From Candidatus Heimdallarchaeota archaeon (lineage in GTDB: Archaea > Asgardarchaeota > Heimdallarchaeia > Heimdallarchaeales > Kariarchaeaceae): DNA of 64,000 nt. The number at the start of each line of letters is the position of its first letter. Within the stretch, counting starts at the first letter, position 1. Made by a program: the position numbers and the translations under genes. The notes beneath the pieces are model-generated. The model did not search any database and was not told where the DNA came from. It was given only the letters and a program-made list of their open reading frames with translations. Where the stretch lies: contig JASBSB010000008.1 of NCBI GenBank assembly GCA_030149205.1, forward strand, positions 59,318-123,317, written 5' to 3'. Shown here in pieces: positions 1 to 10,375 of the stretch.

Positions 1-1862
1 AGTTCAGGATAAAGAAAAATGTTGGATTTGACGATTTCCAGATTTAAAAGTGAGATAGTTCCAAGTATACTCATCCAGAGTAGAAATCCATAATTCTTAA
101 ATAACTCAGTTGTATCATGAGCAACTTGGAGATATATAGTAAGGAAAATTCCTACAAGCAATATGACATTAATCCCGTTTACTATTAGATGTTTGAAAGC
201 TAAAATCATATCTTCACTTTCAGTTAAATCATCTTGAGATGAGCCTGTTGAATGGGAGTTTGATGTGTTCTTGTTATTTGCCTCCACACTAAAATTTTTG
301 AGATTCAGAAAGTCTTTGATATCAAATTTTGAATTTGGTTTGAGTATACATGCTATAACCAAAAATGAAGCAGATATCAACCAAATTATTCTTATTGGAT
401 CTTTTCCAAACACTAATTTTGCCATCCATTCAAGAAAAATAAATTGATAAATGAACAAAAACACAGAGCTTATTAAAAACACAACATATTTTAAACTTAA
501 AGGTTCAGCTCTTGTTTTAGAAGATATCAGAGTTCTAAAGTTCGCTTGGATTGTAGCGCCGAGTCTTAGATTCAAGGAGCCGTTTGGGTTAAACGGAATC
601 AGCGCTAAAATTAAAAGTGGTAGTAAGAATGGGTCATAATACTTGTATAGACCTCTACCAATGATTCCATGAGCGATAAAGAAGAAGAGAGCTATGAACC
701 TATAGTAATGTTGAGGATTAATTTCTAAATATCTATAGGCTGAAAAGGCACTCCATGAAATAACAAACAGAGTAAGGAAAAACAACACAAGTGAGGAAAC
801 TATTATCGAAAGAACTTGAGCAAGGAATAGATCACCTGAAGCAACAGCAGAACCAACAATCGTAACTGAGATTCCTGCATTAGAGGGATTTCTGAGTGAG
901 GCAATTGTTGGTACCCCTTTCTGAGTACCTCCTGCAAGGAATAAACGGTAAACATATGATGTAGGGTCGTATAGAATAAAGGGAATTGATAATAACAAGC
1001 TATAAATTATGAACTCAATAAAAAACATAATCCCTCTAAGCCACCCATATCTTCTTACTAATAACATCAAAATTGGCATAGCAATTAAGAGAGGAAATTG
1101 TTTTGTCAAAAATGCCATTCCCAAGAAAAATATGGCAAGAGAATCATTATGCCTCATGAAGAACCATACAGAAATTAGAAACAGAAGGGTCATTTGCGGG
1201 GTGTTAAACCCATAGAAAATTTGGTAAACCAAGTTTACTGGTAAAACACTATGAAAAAGAGCAACAATCAAAGCGATAATGTTTCCTGTTACTCGTTTTG
1301 CTAGAAGATATACCATTACAGAAATCAAAGAGTATGAAATGACGTTTGAATAGACTAAGGATTCAACAGCCCCCATGTTGAAAAACAGAGACCCTACTGA
1401 TATAAAAAATATATAGAACGGGCCATAAACGTAACCGTGCATTTGATCTGGAAGAATTGGTGCAGTATTCCCGCCAGTAAACGGATTCCAACCTCTTACA
1501 AAATTCTGAACATAGGGGATATAATAATAATTAAAGTCATAGAATCCCTCCACCTGAATGTTTTGATTTGGAGCCCATCCAAGTAAGCTAGTAACCCAGT
1601 AAAGTTCAGGGTGATTATTTATAAAATTGAAAGGTTTATTTGTATAAGCATAACCACCGACACCGCCAACAGTTTGTAGAAAATAATTAAATGCAATAAA
1701 GCTAAACCAGTAGGTTACGCTAAATATTAAAATCGAAAATATTAGGTCAGTAAGCCTATCCTGTCTTTGTTCACTCTTCGGTTTTTGATCAAATGGTCTT
1801 TCCTTAACGTATTCTATGATGGTTGAGATGGTTGAGTTTTTTACAACATCTTTCTTATCCAC
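1..1862 (-). CDS. Polytopic membrane protein, GT-C glycosyltransferase-like, C-terminus beyond window
   Basis: One open frame of 620 codons runs from a GTG at 1862 to the left edge with no stop. An in-frame TGA lies one codon upstream, so the GTG is the only reasonable start and an ATG-only search would miss the gene. After about 50 charged residues the protein is a series of hydrophobic segments. A loop with GWNPFTGG is followed by YVYGPFYIFF, as in GT39/GT87-type lipid-linked sugar transferases, where a large extracytoplasmic loop follows the first membrane helix. Such enzymes move a sugar from a polyprenyl phosphate carrier to a protein or lipid. The fold assignment rests on topology and this motif only; family and substrate are not certain. 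Confidence 0.7.
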   Translation of the reverse strand, partial: MDKKDVVKNSTISTIIEYVKERPFDQKPKSEQRQDRLTDLIFSILIFSVTYWFSFIAFNYFLQTVGGVGGYAYTNKPFNFINNHPELYWVTSLLGWAPNQNIQVEGFYDFNYYYIPYVQNFVRGWNPFTGGNTAPILPDQMHGYVYGPFYIFFISVGSLFFNMGAVESLVYSNVISYSLISVMVYLLAKRVTGNIIALIVALFHSVLPVNLVYQIFYGFNTPQMTLLFLISVWFFMRHNDSLAIFFLGMAFLTKQFPLLIAMPILMLLVRRYGWLRGIMFFIEFIIYSLLLSIPFILYDPTSYVYRLFLAGGTQKGVPTIASLRNPSNAGISVTIVGSAVASGDLFLAQVLSIIVSSLVLFFLTLFVISWSAFSAYRYLEINPQHYYRFIALFFFIAHGIIGRGLYKYYDPFLLPLLILALIPFNPNGSLNLRLGATIQANFRTLISSKTRAEPLSLKYVVFLISSVFLFIYQFIFLEWMAKLVFGKDPIRIIWLISASFLVIACILKPNSKFDIKDFLNLKNFSVEANNKNTSNSHSTGSSQDDLTESEDMILAFKHLIVNGINVILLVGIFLTIYLQVAHDTTELFKNYGFLLWMSILGTISLLNLEIVKSNIFLYPE

Positions 1863-1949
1863 ACGTCAGGATAAACCAACACATATTAAATTATTTCTAA
1901 AACATAAGAAATAAAGCTAAGTCTCTCAATAACTAGTCGATTTGAATCC

Positions 1950-2333
1950 TTATTGCAATCGAGACATGAATTCATTTTCATTTACAATAAATCTTGTGTG
2001 AGTTCCTGAACCTATGACATACCCCTGATATCTTGCTGTCACCTCGAATTCCAATTTCTTTCGATCTTGACTCAAAAGTTTTGCAAAAACCTCAACTTCT
2101 TCACCAATTCCAACCGCCTTTAAATGATCAACACAAATTCGGGTTCCAACGGTACCATATCCTTCTGGGAGAAATGGGATCACAGAATTCATTGCCACTT
2201 GCTCCATAAAGAGAATCATGCTTGGAGTAGCTAAAACTTCAACTGTCCCAGACCCCAGGGTTCTTGCAGTATGATTCATTGAAATTTTGTAAAGAATATG
2301 ATGCTGTATCTCTTCCGGGAGAACAATATTCAT
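1950..2333 (-). CDS. FlK-like hot-dog acyl-CoA thioesterase
   Basis: A single hot-dog domain of about 127 residues. The fluoroacetyl-CoA thioesterase FlK uses Thr42, Glu50 and His76. Here a Thr (in ATPSM), a Glu (in FMEQ) and a His (in CVDHLK) have exactly that spacing, T-x7-E-x25-H, so the catalytic triad appears intact. The frame is also open from a TTG two codons upstream (2339), but the ATG at 2333 is preferred. The broad FlK-like family hydrolyses various acyl-CoAs, and specificity for fluoroacetyl-CoA should not be assumed. It is a single gene with no obvious operon partner. Confidence 0.85.
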   Translation of the reverse strand: MNIVLPEEIQHHILYKISMNHTARTLGSGTVEVLATPSMILFMEQVAMNSVIPFLPEGYGTVGTRICVDHLKAVGIGEEVEVFAKLLSQDRKKLEFEVTARYQGYVIGSGTHTRFIVNENEFMSRLQ

Positions 2334-2445
2334 AGGCAAAGGTAAACCAAGAGAATTTATTCTTTATGGAGAAATAAGTTCTGAATCTAACAAGTTTTTG
2401 TGATAATTTAGAAAGGATTATAGTAGAACATTAAACTTAACCGTG

Positions 2446-3318
2446 ATGAAGAAATCAACAATGGGGTTGATTGCTTTGATCCTATACTTCCTTATAACAT
2501 GGAGTGTCCTCTTAGCAACAAACCCCTTAAATAATACTGGTAATTTTTACAGAGAAGAAATTCAAGGTGTCTCATACTTTGGCGATCAGGGATTTCAGTT
2601 TTCTAGTGTTTCGAACATTTACATAAAAAGCTACACAATACAAGGTTCAGGAGAAAACAAGACAATAAAGTTTTTACTAATTGATCAAAATTCTAAAGGA
2701 GAATTGAGAACACTTGTTCAGCCCTATAAGCCTGCAAATTTCTTATTCAATTACACAATTGGTTCTGATGGATATCCCACAAAATTTAACTTAGACCTGT
2801 TATATTTTCGAGATAATACTGGTGGACTTGCTTTCCCTTACAATACTTATGAATGGAATTTTTTGTCATCATTGAAATGTGATCAAATCAGTTGTAGGTA
2901 TAACAGAGAAAGTAACCAGTCATTGTTTAATCAAAATTTTCTTTTCGACCTGAAAGCAAATGTAGATGGTAAGGTTCAGGTTTTAAGGTATAACGTTGAG
3001 CTGAGCACCTCAAATGACAAAAATGGACAAACTATCAGGACAGCCTATCATATGATTGTCAGAGACTCGTCAGAGAATATTTTATACGAGATCTCACATT
3101 CCTTTTACAGAATGACTGATTTCGAAAGAGCGACTAACATTTTGAATCAACCCTGGCTAACTGTACCATTCTATTTCACGGGAGCTTATTTCTTTGTTTG
3201 GGCATTTAATGAATCGTCTAATTATGTAAAGAAAAATAACATCAAATTGTTTTATAGATTAGAAACAGAAAACAAGAACGAGAATATTAATGAAACAGAC
3301 CCTGACAATATGAATTAG
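2446..3318 (+). CDS. Secreted or membrane-anchored protein of unknown function
   Basis: About 290 residues. An N-terminal hydrophobic segment (GLIALILYFLITWSVLLA) looks like a signal anchor. It is followed by a Thr/Asn/Tyr-rich, probably beta-rich region and one more hydrophobic segment (VPFYFTGAYFFVWAF) near residues 240-256. The C-terminal tail is charged and rich in Asn and Glu (ENKNENINETDPDNMN). A GTG directly precedes the ATG; the ATG is preferred. No family recognised. Probably exposed outside the cell. Confidence 0.75.
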   Translation: MKKSTMGLIALILYFLITWSVLLATNPLNNTGNFYREEIQGVSYFGDQGFQFSSVSNIYIKSYTIQGSGENKTIKFLLIDQNSKGELRTLVQPYKPANFLFNYTIGSDGYPTKFNLDLLYFRDNTGGLAFPYNTYEWNFLSSLKCDQISCRYNRESNQSLFNQNFLFDLKANVDGKVQVLRYNVELSTSNDKNGQTIRTAYHMIVRDSSENILYEISHSFYRMTDFERATNILNQPWLTVPFYFTGAYFFVWAFNESSNYVKKNNIKLFYRLETENKNENINETDPDNMN

Positions 3319-3498
3319 TAAAATAATTATCCGCTACATTTTCGGTTAACTACCTTAAATAATTACTATGCAGGACTTAAAATAGCTCTTATAAAATTAC
3401 CACTCTTATAAATTGCTTAAATTTCTTCAATACAATATCTACCATAAAATGATTTAGCTCATGCTATTTAACTAGAATGTTTAGTTCACGAATATTAA

Positions 3499-4794
3499 CT
3501 AAGGGGCCAATCTATCTACTGTTCTTGGAAAGGCTACAACCTCACGAACATCTGGTGCTGAAATTAAAGTCGCAAGAAGACGCTCTAATCCTAATCCAAA
3601 CCCAGCATGTGGAGCACACCCATACTTAAAAAATTCAAGATATGATTCAAAATTCTCTGGGTTTAAACCCTTATTTTCCAAATTTTTAACAAGTTGTTCA
3701 TATCTATGCTCTCTCCAAGCCCCAGAGGCTAGTTCATGTTTAAAGATCAAATCAAAGGCATGAGAATGCTTTTCCTTACCTTCGACTCCATGAACATAAA
3801 ATTTTGCAACAGATTTTGGAAAGTGGAAAATGAAAAAGGGTTCATTAATTAATTCCCAAAGTTTTGCCTCCTGTTCGGTTGAAAAATCTTCTCCCCATTC
3901 CATAGGCATTCCATTTTGATTTAACAGCTCAACACATTCGTCATATGATATTCTCTTAAAAGGTGTCGAGACCTCAGGGATCTGGATGTTTAACAATTCC
4001 AACTCCTTCTTATGTTTTCTAAGTTCATCAGATGCTACCTTTACTATTCCTTCAAGAACGGGCCAAACTCCTTCTTCTGTAACGAAAGGGATTTCAACGT
4101 CAAATCCAGTGAACTCTGCTAGGTGTCTTCTCGTTCTACTTTTCTCTGCTCTGAAATATGGTGTTACCTCATAAAACTTGGTTCCTGTATTTCCAGCAAT
4201 TGCTTGTTTGTGAAGTTGAGGACTCATCGCTAAATATGCTTGTTTACCAAACCAATCTATACTGAAAACATCTGCACCACCTTCACTAGATTGTCCAAGC
4301 ACTTTTGGTGTTGACCAAAAAGTAAACCCCTCATGGTGCATGTAGTTGTTTACCGCAAAAAGCATTGCTGATCTGAGTTTAAAATATGCTAAAACTGCTG
4401 GATTTCTTAAATCCAATATTCTCCAATCAAATCTTGTGTCCTTATTTGTGTTGATATAATCTGCAAATGGATCGAAGGGTAACGGAGTCAGCGCAGGATT
4501 TAATATTTGCAATTCCAGAGGAGAGATTTCCACACCTCTTGGTGCCTCTTTATGCTCTTTAACTGTGCCCTTTACTGCTACGACAGATTCTTGAGTCAAT
4601 TGTTTAAGCTTTTCAAAGACCTCGGGTGCTTTATTCTTGAGACAAGTGACTTGAATCGTGGAATCTGCATCTCTAATCACTAAAAACGCTATTTTACCTT
4701 TAATTCGAATCGCCTGAACCCACCCATTAATTACAACCTCTTGTCCACTTTTTGAGCTGTCAATCTCAATCAAACCCATAGTACGGAACATCAT
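3499..4794 (-). CDS. aspS: Aspartyl-tRNA synthetase, archaeal/eukaryal type
   Basis: Class II synthetase of 431 residues, the usual length of archaeal AspRS, charging tRNA with aspartate. The N-terminal OB-fold anticodon-binding domain (VINGWVQAIRIKGKIAFLVIRD) is followed by the catalytic domain. Motif 2 is in FYEVTPYFRAEKSRTRRHLAEF and motif 3 in GFGLGLERLLATL, with the C-terminus FPRTVDRLAP typical of AspRS rather than AsnRS. No asparaginyl-tRNA synthetase is in view, so whether it also charges tRNA(Asn) (non-discriminating type) cannot be told. The protein begins with two adjacent Met codons; either may be the start. Confidence 0.95.
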   Translation of the reverse strand: MMFRTMGLIEIDSSKSGQEVVINGWVQAIRIKGKIAFLVIRDADSTIQVTCLKNKAPEVFEKLKQLTQESVVAVKGTVKEHKEAPRGVEISPLELQILNPALTPLPFDPFADYINTNKDTRFDWRILDLRNPAVLAYFKLRSAMLFAVNNYMHHEGFTFWSTPKVLGQSSEGGADVFSIDWFGKQAYLAMSPQLHKQAIAGNTGTKFYEVTPYFRAEKSRTRRHLAEFTGFDVEIPFVTEEGVWPVLEGIVKVASDELRKHKKELELLNIQIPEVSTPFKRISYDECVELLNQNGMPMEWGEDFSTEQEAKLWELINEPFFIFHFPKSVAKFYVHGVEGKEKHSHAFDLIFKHELASGAWREHRYEQLVKNLENKGLNPENFESYLEFFKYGCAPHAGFGLGLERLLATLISAPDVREVVAFPRTVDRLAP

Positions 4795-4840
4795 TCTTAT
4801 TTAGCAGAGTATCATGCTTTGTTAAACCTTTCAATAAAAT

Positions 4841-5125
4841 TCAGTTCAAGGACATTGGTTCAATTAGTACCTCTTCACAGTCAAAAAACCTGTAATGCCA
4901 GTGATCTACAAATAATTCATCTGAGGGTTGAAATCCTTGGGCTTCCACAACTAGTTGTAATCCACAATCACAGCTAATTTCACACAAATAGACGTACCTA
5001 TAAGCGCTATGACCAAATTGTTCCTCAATCATTGTTCTGGCAAGGTACCAATCTTTTATTAGATGATAAGCAGAACATTTAGAGCATTGAACATGAACTT
5101 TATCTAACAATATATTGATACTCAT
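4841..5125 (-). CDS. Small cysteine-rich, probable zinc-binding protein
   Basis: 94 residues. Cysteines occur as CSKC near the N-terminus and as CEISCDCG in the middle, consistent with one zinc site, followed by an acidic C-terminal half. It lies 46 bp upstream of aspS on the same strand and could be co-transcribed with it. Function unknown. Confidence 0.7.
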   Translation of the reverse strand: MSINILLDKVHVQCSKCSAYHLIKDWYLARTMIEEQFGHSAYRYVYLCEISCDCGLQLVVEAQGFQPSDELFVDHWHYRFFDCEEVLIEPMSLN

Positions 5126-5247
5126 CCTCCTACAATTTATACTTTATTAAATAAATAGGATGAGTCTTCAAATTTTGGAACTGATCACATTCTATCTTGT
5201 ATTATTATTGATTGAAATCATCCTACAAATCTCAAGATTTAAGGAAT

Positions 5248-6264
5248 TCAATAATTCAAAGGTATCAATGATTTGTAAATCGTTACTATATCATCTATTT
5301 TCTCTAAGACTTCGTGAATTAGGCTTATGTTTTCACTTAACAAATATAGAAATTTATTTTCAGATAACTTGATGATAATTACCTTATATTTCTCAACATC
5401 TAAAGTTGAATAATTTGAGTTTAGTTTGTACAACAGGGTGTTAATGTTGATTTGTTCCTCCACAATCATTTGTTGTAACTTATCAGTATCAATTGTCCCA
5501 CTTGCTGAGACTTCTTCAACTAAGATGTCACTTGCAAAATTTGATTCAAAGAGTATTATTCCTAAATTAGAGGTATCTATATCAAAACTGTCTAGAATCT
5601 CATTAAACATTTCAACATGGGTTGGAAGATTGAAAAACTTGTACTGGTCAATATAAAAGTTTGATTGAGTAAGTTGTTTACTTAATTCCCGACTCTTATC
5701 TTCTGAAAGTTGAGGTGGGAATTTGAACATTCTATTTTGACTAAGTTTGATTCTGTCTTGCAGTCCAAGAGATTCAATTATTAAATTTAAATTTGAAACT
5801 ATGTTATTACTAAAGTTCCCTTGTTTGATTTTTGAAGATACAAAATTATTTAGCAAAGTTATAAGATAAATTATGATCAAATCTTTATTTTCGATTTCAT
5901 CTGAAGTCTCAAAGACAAAGAGCAACAGCAATCCACTCCCGAGTATAAACCCAATGTTTTTGGTTTTCAGTTTTATGTTTTGAAAAACATCACTCTTTGT
6001 TTGTTCCTGAAAGAGAAGGAGACTGACTACAAGGTTTTGCATAGTTTCTCTTAATACATCATCATAATCTACATCTAAAAATTTTAAGTCGCAAAGGTAT
6101 GTGGGAATATCATCTTTCAATTGAACAAAGAAAATATGTGATAAATTTTTGGGATTTTCATTCACATAGTCCTGAAACATTGACTTTATTCTATCGAAAT
6201 TTATGGGAACTGAAGAATTAAGATTGTTGGTCAAATGTATCCCTAGTATGAAATCTAAACACAA
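5248..6264 (-). CDS. Conserved-looking cytosolic protein of unknown function
   Basis: 338 residues, no signal peptide. The frame has no ATG near its beginning; TTG at 6264 is the most upstream usual start, and an in-frame TAA lies about 17 codons further upstream. The protein reads as two halves of alternating beta strands and helices, with strand-like segments (IGFILGSGLLLLFVFE; KYKVIIIKLSENKFLYLLSE) that resemble longin/roadblock-like folds common in Asgard archaea. That resemblance is an impression only, and no motif confirms it. It is convergent with nothing and is followed by the zinc-binding ORF on the same strand. Confidence 0.65.
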   Translation of the reverse strand: MCLDFILGIHLTNNLNSSVPINFDRIKSMFQDYVNENPKNLSHIFFVQLKDDIPTYLCDLKFLDVDYDDVLRETMQNLVVSLLLFQEQTKSDVFQNIKLKTKNIGFILGSGLLLLFVFETSDEIENKDLIIIYLITLLNNFVSSKIKQGNFSNNIVSNLNLIIESLGLQDRIKLSQNRMFKFPPQLSEDKSRELSKQLTQSNFYIDQYKFFNLPTHVEMFNEILDSFDIDTSNLGIILFESNFASDILVEEVSASGTIDTDKLQQMIVEEQININTLLYKLNSNYSTLDVEKYKVIIIKLSENKFLYLLSENISLIHEVLEKIDDIVTIYKSLIPLNY

Positions 6265-6376
6265 TTTATAACTTTTGAGGAGAATAATACTATGATAACC
6301 TGAACTTTTCTTGGTTTAATGAAGCTAATTGTGACATCATCTTGGGGTTTATGTAGTTATAAAAGTAATTAAGCCT

Positions 6377-7189
6377 GTGCAGAATTCAACTGTAACCAAG
6401 ATAAACTCTCATTTATATTTAATCCAAGAAGATTTGGAAGAGTTAGACCCCAGATTTAAAACCAAGTTTGTAAACCTTTACCTCATAGTTGGGAGTAAAC
6501 TATCTGTTCTTGTTGATACAGGTTCTGGATTTAACCCTAATCTGAGAGCGACTGTAGAGAATATTATTGGTGATACAGAATTATTAGTGTTCAACACACA
6601 CCATCATTTTGACCATGTTGGAGGAAATGCATTGTTTGATCAAATTCACGTGCACAAGCTGGATTATATCCCAGTTTCGAAAGATAGAGATGTTTCTTTT
6701 CTATCTACCTCAGGAACAAAAGTTCATGATAGCTTAAATCATGAAAATTACATCATCAAACCCTGTGATGATATAATTCCACTTGTAGGTGGAGAAGTTT
6801 ACGATTTAGGGAATATGACTCTTAAAATACTCCATGCACAGAGCCACACACCAGGGTCAATAATCTTGTACACAAGCTTTGGAGAAATATTTACTGGTGA
6901 TGTAATCAACCAAGGGGCGTTTTTTTTTCCAGAAACAGTCTATTTGGGAGATTATGTTGAGGTTTTAAATGAGGTGTATGATGAGGTTGCTGATTTTCTT
7001 GAGTCTGGTAGGCTTTATCCAGGACATGGTCCAGTTGGTCTTCCTGTTGAAACCATTCATGAGGTAATGTTTGAGTTGCAAATGTTTGCTTCAAAATGGG
7101 ACACTGGTAACTATGATGAGTATCTGGAGAGTTATATTCATGAATTTCAAGACTTTGTCTTTATCTTCCCAAAAAACACACTAATTTGA
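6377..7189 (+). CDS. Metallo-beta-lactamase-fold hydrolase
   Basis: 270 residues, GTG start at 6377 (the next Met codon is deep inside the domain). The di-metal site motif is present as THHHFDHVGG near residues 75-84. Further ligands are plausible in the loops HAQSHTPGS, FTGDVI and YPGHGP, matching the later MBL metal-binding motifs. The family includes glyoxalase II-type thioesterases and other hydrolases; substrate unknown. Single gene, transcribed away from the unknown protein upstream. Confidence 0.9.
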   Translation: MQNSTVTKINSHLYLIQEDLEELDPRFKTKFVNLYLIVGSKLSVLVDTGSGFNPNLRATVENIIGDTELLVFNTHHHFDHVGGNALFDQIHVHKLDYIPVSKDRDVSFLSTSGTKVHDSLNHENYIIKPCDDIIPLVGGEVYDLGNMTLKILHAQSHTPGSIILYTSFGEIFTGDVINQGAFFFPETVYLGDYVEVLNEVYDEVADFLESGRLYPGHGPVGLPVETIHEVMFELQMFASKWDTGNYDEYLESYIHEFQDFVFIFPKNTLI

Positions 7190-7285
7190 GTGGATGATCC
7201 TTCAGTTAATTACTTTGAGATTTTATTTTACTAATTAATAGGTACCAATATTCAATTCAATCCACTATATTCTTGAGAAGGAATT

Positions 7286-10144
7286 TTAGGAAAAAATGAC
7301 TGCTGGTCTCCATGGAACAGCCATTGATTTTTTCGGATCGTCAGATTCATCAAATTTGTAAATCTCTATTTCAAGATTCATGGACTTTGCAATAAATTCT
7401 GTCGCTTCGTTTAATGAAGTGAACTCCAAGCTTTCACTAGTGTCAAATTCAGGTGCTGAATTTTGTTTCAGAAGAGCTTGGACATACTTAGAAACGGCTT
7501 TTCCATTTTTCCTCAGATCAGGGTCGCTCATAACTATTTTCATTAATGAATCGAAATGCTCTCGAGATTTATCATAGACTGAGTATTTCCAAGGTTCAGC
7601 GAGAATTATTGTAATTTTACTCATCTCATTATTCCTGTTGAGTAATTTGTTTAAGTTTTTTAAGTCTTGCAGAACATTATTGATGAAGGTTTCCGCTGTT
7701 TCTGCTTTTTCATCCATGAAGTCGGGATTATGTGAAGGAAAGTTTGTTTCTGAAATAAGTCCAGACTTACCCCAATTATTCCAAATCTCTTCAGAGATAA
7801 AGGGTATAACCGGCGTTATTAATTTGACCATGGTCTCAACTGCCACTCTAAATCCTGGACCCGTTGATCCCCTTCTGTTAAGATACCAGCGTATGGATCC
7901 TAAAATATCATGGTATGAATGTTGAAATGCAGATCGAGTTCTAAAATTAGAATAAGCCTCGTTAGCCTTGAGAATAGATTTTTGAACTTTAGAAATCAAC
8001 CATTTGTCAATTATTTCCATCTTCTCATCGTCAATTTCTTGGAAAGCAAATTCCCAAATCTGTTCTACCCACTTCTCATAACCTTGAATCTCTTCAGGGT
8101 TAATCACTGCATCATTCATTCCTTCACCTGCTGTTGCAAGTGCTAACCTGGTTATATCCGCACCAAAGGTATTGATATAGTCATCTAAAGTTTTGAAATT
8201 ACCTTTACTTTTTGACATTTTTTCCTCGATAATCTTGTCATCATGGGTCTTCTTTGCCATATTTATGTAACCGTTAACGTGAACCGCCTTTGGCCAATAT
8301 TTTTCTGGAAAAATTGCTGCATGATGAAAGAGCATGAAGGTCAAATGATTATTGATTAAATCCTTTCCAGAGGATCGAACATCAAATGGGTAATAATATC
8401 TGAATTCATCCTGTATCTCTTTTAACAAAGTCTCAGGAATTTGATGTTTCTTCGAAATAAGCTTTCGATTTCCTTTACCTAAGTAGATGTAATCATACAC
8501 CTCAAAGTTTGCCCATTCTAATTTAAATTGTCCTTGATTTACAAATTTTGAAACAATGTAATATGCCATATAGATGGTACTATCTGCTAATGTCTCAATT
8601 ATCCATTCAGGATCCCAAGGTGCAGGAGTCCCTAATCCAGATCTCCTTACACAAGCTTTATCTTCTATCCAGTCAATTGCAGCCAAGAAGGCGTTTTTTG
8701 CCTCAGGGGGATAGAATTCCATCTGATCCACCATTTTCAATACCTTCTTCTTCCACTTTTCATCTCCAAATTTTAAAAACCATTGATCTGTTAAGAATTT
8801 TACATGATTCCTAGTACCACAACGACAGATAACAATCTCCCCAGGTTCTTTAAGAATAAAAACTTTAGAATCTTTGATTATTTTTTCAATGATCTTTTCT
8901 TTGGCATTCTCAACTGGGAGACCCTCAAATTCACCCATTATGGCTTTTGTTATCCCATGTCTACCTTCTCGCCTGTAAACCAGTTTTGTTGCTTCTTTCA
9001 GTCTATCATCATTTTGACTTTCAATTCCCATTTCCTCAACGACATCTTTTGCTGGAAATTCAGAACTACCTTCAACAACAATTAATGAGATTGGTTCAAT
9101 TTTTTGAATCTGATCTTTTGTAATCCCAAACCTTTCAAGTTCCTTCCAATTCTTTTTGTTCTCAATTAGAGTGACATAATCAACCGGAGCATGAGCTGGA
9201 ACTGACATAACAACACCTGTCACACCTTTTGTGTCAATGAATTCTCCTGGGAGAATAATGACTTCGTTGTCAGTCAGGGGATTAATTGCATATTTTCCGA
9301 AGAGGGTGGACACATCTATATCCTCCACCTCACCAACCTCAAATTGTTGATCCCTAAATTTTATCACCGCTGATTTCTCAACCACCAATGATTCTCCGTT
9401 AACAACCACCTTTACGTATTGACCTTGAGGGTGTAAAAATATATTCGTGACTCCATAGGTAGTTTCTGGTCTTAAAGTTCCAGGTACAAGACTGGCTTGT
9501 ATTTCTGGGACATAAAACTTGATTAAGACAAAATCAGCAATTCTTGCGCCTTCACCTTCAAGTCTATCATGGTCACCGGTGGGACTCTGACAAGATGGGC
9601 AGTAAATTACCGGGTGATTGCCTTGACCTACATACCCACCTTCTTTGAGATGCTTGTACTGCCATTCCACAAACTTAGAGAAAGTGGGAGTATATTGTGT
9701 GGTCACAAATTTTCTTCTCCAATCAACAGCTCCACCTAACCTTTTGATAGATTCTTCTGCTGCATCCTTGAAAAATTCAATGATTTTTTTAGGATCTTTA
9801 AACTCTTCAATTTGATCAGGATCAACACCAGAGAGGATCAAAGAATTTATTTGGTCGTTATCACCTTGTGATACTCTTTTAGCAGCTCCAACAATCGGTT
9901 CACCCGTAGCATGAAATGCAAAAGGTAAAAGGGTGTTGTACCCTTTCATTTTCTTATATCTCATCAAGACATCTAATTTCATGAAACTATAGCCATGCCC
10001 TAAATGAAGTCTCCCATTTACATAGGGGAAGGGAAAATTACCATAGTATCTCTTTTGCTCTGAAGGATCAGATTCAAAAATTCGCTTCTTCTCCCATTCC
10101 TTCCGCCATTTAGATTCTGATTTGGTTTTATCGTATGCTTTCAT
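7286..10144 (-). CDS. leuS: Leucyl-tRNA synthetase, archaeal/eukaryal type
   Basis: 952 residues, the usual length of archaeal LeuRS. The class I HIGH motif is HLGH in YVNGRLHLGHGYSFMK near residue 45, and KMSKS is present unchanged in EEKMSKSKGNFKTLDDY. A long CP1 editing domain lies between them (TLRPETTYGVTNIF; VMSVPAHAPVDYVTL), followed by the anticodon-binding helical domain. It charges tRNA(Leu) and edits mischarged products. ATG at 10144. Several open frames on the opposite strand of this gene are shadows. Confidence 0.97.
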   Translation of the reverse strand: MKAYDKTKSESKWRKEWEKKRIFESDPSEQKRYYGNFPFPYVNGRLHLGHGYSFMKLDVLMRYKKMKGYNTLLPFAFHATGEPIVGAAKRVSQGDNDQINSLILSGVDPDQIEEFKDPKKIIEFFKDAAEESIKRLGGAVDWRRKFVTTQYTPTFSKFVEWQYKHLKEGGYVGQGNHPVIYCPSCQSPTGDHDRLEGEGARIADFVLIKFYVPEIQASLVPGTLRPETTYGVTNIFLHPQGQYVKVVVNGESLVVEKSAVIKFRDQQFEVGEVEDIDVSTLFGKYAINPLTDNEVIILPGEFIDTKGVTGVVMSVPAHAPVDYVTLIENKKNWKELERFGITKDQIQKIEPISLIVVEGSSEFPAKDVVEEMGIESQNDDRLKEATKLVYRREGRHGITKAIMGEFEGLPVENAKEKIIEKIIKDSKVFILKEPGEIVICRCGTRNHVKFLTDQWFLKFGDEKWKKKVLKMVDQMEFYPPEAKNAFLAAIDWIEDKACVRRSGLGTPAPWDPEWIIETLADSTIYMAYYIVSKFVNQGQFKLEWANFEVYDYIYLGKGNRKLISKKHQIPETLLKEIQDEFRYYYPFDVRSSGKDLINNHLTFMLFHHAAIFPEKYWPKAVHVNGYINMAKKTHDDKIIEEKMSKSKGNFKTLDDYINTFGADITRLALATAGEGMNDAVINPEEIQGYEKWVEQIWEFAFQEIDDEKMEIIDKWLISKVQKSILKANEAYSNFRTRSAFQHSYHDILGSIRWYLNRRGSTGPGFRVAVETMVKLITPVIPFISEEIWNNWGKSGLISETNFPSHNPDFMDEKAETAETFINNVLQDLKNLNKLLNRNNEMSKITIILAEPWKYSVYDKSREHFDSLMKIVMSDPDLRKNGKAVSKYVQALLKQNSAPEFDTSESLEFTSLNEATEFIAKSMNLEIEIYKFDESDDPKKSMAVPWRPAVIFS

Positions 10145-10375
10145 AAACTGGTGACTCCTTCGGTAACCTCTTCAGTTGCAATAAGGTTATAAAAAAATTG
10201 CAATGAATCAGATTCTCCACTTTTATTTTAGGTTTTTGAGTTAAACTAAATGTTGAATAGAACGTAATTCCTCATTTATACCAATTAATATTATTTGAAA
10301 AATTATAAAAGGGTTTTCATCTTAAATATAAGATTACACCTTAAAGAGTTTTATTGAGTTATCAAAGTTTGAATT

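Noticed and set aside
8548..9085. Open frames on the plus strand opposite leuS
   Set aside because: They lie wholly inside a clear LeuRS gene and have no protein-like pattern.
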